Part shown: positions 61,525 through 64,000 of the stretch, one piece after another
Layout: every line of letters starts with the position of its first letter
Numbering within the stretch: position 1 is the first letter of the stretch
Assembly (NCBI GenBank): GCA_019828565.1
Contig: JAHDYR010000038.1
Coordinates: 372,001-436,000 of the forward strand
Direction of reading: 5' to 3'
Source of the DNA: Carpediemonas membranifera
Lineage: Eukaryota > Fornicata
DNA length: 64,000 nucleotides
Notes under the pieces: generated by a model
What the model was told of the DNA's origin: nothing
What the model saw: the letters and a program-made list of their open reading frames with translations, nothing else
The model's database searches: none
Translations under genes and position numbers: made by a program

Positions 61525-62401
61525 AGCGCCGTTTGAAATCTGGGAGGCGTCCCAGATTTGATTTACATGTATACATGAGTTATATAATCTCAGGAGGACA
61601 CCCACCGCGCAAGTTACAGACGCTGAGCACGCCTGTATAGCCAATACTGGCCAAGGGACAGCCGTTCACGTATTCTCTCGCGCGTTTTATGCCGAGACGA
61701 GATCTCGAGGAAAAGGGGAAGAAAAACACCTCCAAGAAGTGATAATGGACAAAGTTTATACGAAGAACGTGGTTTTGATGTTGGTTATTCATGATGGAGC
61801 TCGTATTCTGGGCACAAGAAGTCCGAGCGGAGACGAAGAGAAGAAAACTCCCGTATCTCGCCAAGGAAGCGGAATTGGAGCTAGTTAACTGCATTTTTGA
61901 AGCCTATGTAAGAAATAGCGGAAGAGGAGCACAAACCGCCAACTATTCCGAATCAAGCCGAATGCATGACATAACCTGCACGGTTTGATGCAATCAGACA
62001 GAACACTGGTATGTATCGACTACTAGGAGGGGCAGGATCCCCAGGTAAGATACCCATGACACAGCGCGCTTATTTAGTGGTACCACGAGTCTTTTCGAAT
62101 CTGTAGAATCTTTGCGCAATCTAGAAAATCTTTAGAGAATTTCCGTGGGTGGACTCCACGCCGGGCGATGGCTTAGGACGCTATGTCGTCAGCCTAGTCA
62201 ACGGATACTATCCGGCGTACACGCAAGTCCCGTGTGCGCGACGGTCAGCCCTCTAAGTTGAACTTAGTTGGCATCCCCGGATCACTGGTCATTCCCCAGC
62301 GATCGACGGTTATAGGGTCAGCACTCTTGGGCTGTTCCCCCAAGACCTGATTAACAATGGTATCCTTTTCGTGATGCTCTTAACAGAGCATGGGGGGGAA
62401 G
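61525..62401. other. Non-coding 3' region of gypsy element 2
   Basis: About 880 bp with no supported frame. It must contain the promoter of the antisense ORF (AT-rich 61540-61600), and ends in the G-rich purine tract. Confidence 0.6.
62389..62401 (+). promoter_or_regulatory. Polypurine tract of gypsy element 2
   Basis: A G-rich purine run (ATGGGGGGGAAG) directly abuts the TG of the 3' LTR; it primes plus-strand DNA synthesis in LTR elements. Confidence 0.8.
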
Positions 62402-62509
62402 TGTCAGCCATTTATATATGAGATACGTATTTGATACGGTCTTGATCCGTCCAGCTCGACACCCTTGTGTCGAGCTCTCTTTGTAAAGTCTTTTTCCTTA
62501 GTGATCACA
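62402..62509 (+). repeat. Right LTR (108 bp) of gypsy element 2
   Basis: Identical to 56074-56181, with the hairpin at 62453-62476. Followed by CCAC, the target duplication. Confidence 0.93.
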
Positions 62510-63114
62510 CCACTCGAACGAATGTGCGATGAGGGACTTGACCAGTCCCGAGACCTCCGATGCCACTCATTGGTCTACGAGACTCTGTACCATGGCAGGG
62601 TACAGGGTGAATGCCTTGTTCAAGTCGGGAGCCAGAATTAGCGGGGTGAATCTGAAAGATTCGGAAAATATCTGCGGATCTCAAAATCCTATCGTGGTAC
62701 CACTTGTTAGCGCGCTGTGTAATTAGAATGATCTTACGTGAGGCATTCCGCCCCTCCACGGTCGTAAAACGGCCGTTTGAATATTGATTAGATCAAATGA
62801 GCGCCTAAAACTGCTCACTGTGATGATCTTTGTGTTTCTCTTGGTATGTACTTCACGTCGCCGTCCTTATTACATAGAGATCGAAAAACGTCATTAGAAG
62901 CCTCAATTCGGCTTCGTTCGCGAGTTCTCGCGTTTTTTGCTCTCGACGGTGCGACGTTCTCTCTCGCGGCTGCAAAAGGCCGCGTTCATCCTTAATAACA
63001 TCAATCGGGCTTGAATTAGCCGTAAAACAGTGTCTTTCAGGTTCCATTGAGGTTGGTTGCTACTTCTTTCGAGTTGTTGTTTTCTCAGTGAAAACGGGAA
63101 GTGACGAACGAGCA
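62510..63114. other. No supported gene
   Basis: Flank of gypsy element 2. Several short inverted repeats and AT-rich stretches occur at 62740-63000, but no terminal repeat of a further element could be proven. Confidence 0.4.
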
Positions 63115-64000
63115 ATGTCCGACGTACGTGAGCAGATTACGCAGATGCTGGCGCTATTTGATGAGGAGAAAGCCCGAAAGGCCTTCAAACGCTTCTTGAA
63201 CCGCTATCTCGATCGTGCCCGTTTTTTCAACTCAGCCAGCGACTACCACGCTTTGTTCAGCGCACCTGCTCCTACAAACGTGACATCTATCCGGGACACC
63301 TCTACTGAGAGCGTTACGAGTGCTCCGGTCACTTCTTGTGTGCGTTCGCCGACGCCGGGCGGTGACGAAAGCCCGGAGGAGGCTGAGACGGTGAGTTGTG
63401 ATGCTGGCTCTCCACGTGAGAGCCGTGGTGACTCGTGCGAGGCCGAGACCGCTCGTAGCGATGATGAATCCCGGCCGACGGGTCACGGCGACTCGGGGTC
63501 GGGGAGTGAGGAAACCGAGGTCTCGCCGCTCTTCTCTCTGGAGGAGATGATCACCGCTGTTGCCGCAGAGGGCGTGAGTTACATCACTCTAGACATGTCT
63601 GGTACCTTGCGGGCGCTCCGCGCCGGGATGCTCAACTCATATGGGCATCTCGCCGCAACGGAGAACTCTTCTTCCGTTGCGCGTGACATCTGTCGCGATG
63701 GTCTCGTGTTGCTGGCGCTATCGCGCGAGTACCACACTCGGGCTATGTGTGGTCGGCCTGGCGATCCCACCGATCAGGATCTGGTGGCTTTGCACCTCTG
63801 CCGCCTCGACGCGACCTCGCGTACGCTCTGTCATCAGGGTTTGCGCGAGCGTATTCAGCTTCTCTCGGGGCGTGGTTACACCGTCATGACCCCTCATCTG
63901 CGCCGCGCCATAATGTTAGGTAATGACCCAGACCTGTATGACATGATGGTCGTGGGCCATGCGCAGGGCATCCTAGACGCTGCTGACGTGCGAGAGTTCA
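63115..64000 (+). CDS. Partial open frame of unknown function, runs off the window
   Basis: ATG at 63115 (MSDVREQITQMLALFDEEKAR) opens 295 codons without a stop to the window edge. An N-terminal helical segment (~45 residues) is followed by a long Ser/Glu/Asp-rich disordered stretch. A helical region (SLEEMITAVAAEGVSYITLDMSG; LRERIQLLSGRGYTVMT) then reaches the edge. The order (helical N-terminus, linker, helical core) would suit a Gag of another retroelement, but no motif proves it. Not recognised. Confidence 0.55.
   Translation, partial: MSDVREQITQMLALFDEEKARKAFKRFLNRYLDRARFFNSASDYHALFSAPAPTNVTSIRDTSTESVTSAPVTSCVRSPTPGGDESPEEAETVSCDAGSPRESRGDSCEAETARSDDESRPTGHGDSGSGSEETEVSPLFSLEEMITAVAAEGVSYITLDMSGTLRALRAGMLNSYGHLAATENSSSVARDICRDGLVLLALSREYHTRAMCGRPGDPTDQDLVALHLCRLDATSRTLCHQGLRERIQLLSGRGYTVMTPHLRRAIMLGNDPDLYDMMVVGHAQGILDAADVREF

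Larger units (their letters stand above)
56074..62509 (+). mobile_element. Ty3/gypsy chromovirus with 108-bp LTRs and an antisense ORF
   Basis: Identical 108-bp LTRs (56074-56181, 62402-62509), 4-bp target duplication CCAC (56070-56073, 62510-62513), and a purine tract (62389-62401) abutting the right LTR. The internal region encodes Gag with two zinc knuckles, protease, RT, RNase H, integrase and a chromodomain. An unrelated frame on the opposite strand lies between pol and the 3' LTR. Identical LTRs point to recent insertion. One frameshift (extra A near 58800) would disable this copy if real. It differs from element 1 in LTR, Gag and size, so it is a separate family. Confidence 0.93.

Overview
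The window is eukaryotic nuclear DNA, most likely from an anaerobic protist of the Metamonada; a free-living fornicate such as Kipferlia is my best guess. This is inferred from the combination of genes and introns, not from any database match. Nine spliceosomal introns of 28-38 nt can be placed, eight ending in a C/A-rich NCAG acceptor (mostly ACACAG or ACGCAG) and one in CTAG. There is an [FeFe]-hydrogenase fused to a flavodoxin/reductase, a hybrid-cluster protein, a TOM7 subunit (so a mitochondrion-related organelle), RNA polymerase subunit RPB5, EBP2 and SUA5. The genetic code looks standard.

Layout. 1-12.4 kb is a three-level nest of mobile elements: a Tc1/IS630-type (DD34E) transposase gene split by a Ty3/gypsy chromovirus (293-11930, 5-bp target duplication), itself split by a 7.1-kb LINE (2194-9284, 13-bp target duplication). 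The LINE carries an OTU-type protease, a Maelstrom/DEDDh-like domain, an APE endonuclease and a reverse transcriptase. 12.4-32.4 kb holds host genes: two hypotheticals, a NOXRED1-like oxidoreductase, a 1554-aa cysteine-rich surface protein, an ankyrin-DHHC palmitoyltransferase, a WD40-ankyrin-kinase fusion, and a secreted membrane-anchored protein with a truncated paralogue. Broken RCC1-like copies lie between them.

32.4-48 kb is bracketed by a near-identical 1.87-kb inverted duplication (32427-34298 and 46076-47946) that carries the 3' part of a papain-type protease gene and a disabled GPN-loop GTPase. Between the two arms lie the hydrogenase fusion, a membrane protein, RPB5, EBP2, a coiled-coil-like gene, TOM7, SUA5 and HCP. 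48-56 kb has an RCC1-like gene, a hypothetical, an MRP-type ABC transporter and another hypothetical.

56074-62509 is a second Ty3/gypsy chromovirus with 108-bp LTRs and an extra antisense ORF. 63115 to the window end is an open frame of unknown type, running off the edge.

Functional themes are anaerobic redox and NO/O2 stress handling (hydrogenase-reductase, HCP), organelle import (TOM7), core information processing (RPB5, EBP2, SUA5), and surface/signalling proteins. Several frames are broken by a single base in a homopolymer run, which may be assembly error rather than decay. Genes with introns are mostly the small conserved ones; the very long genes read without interruption.
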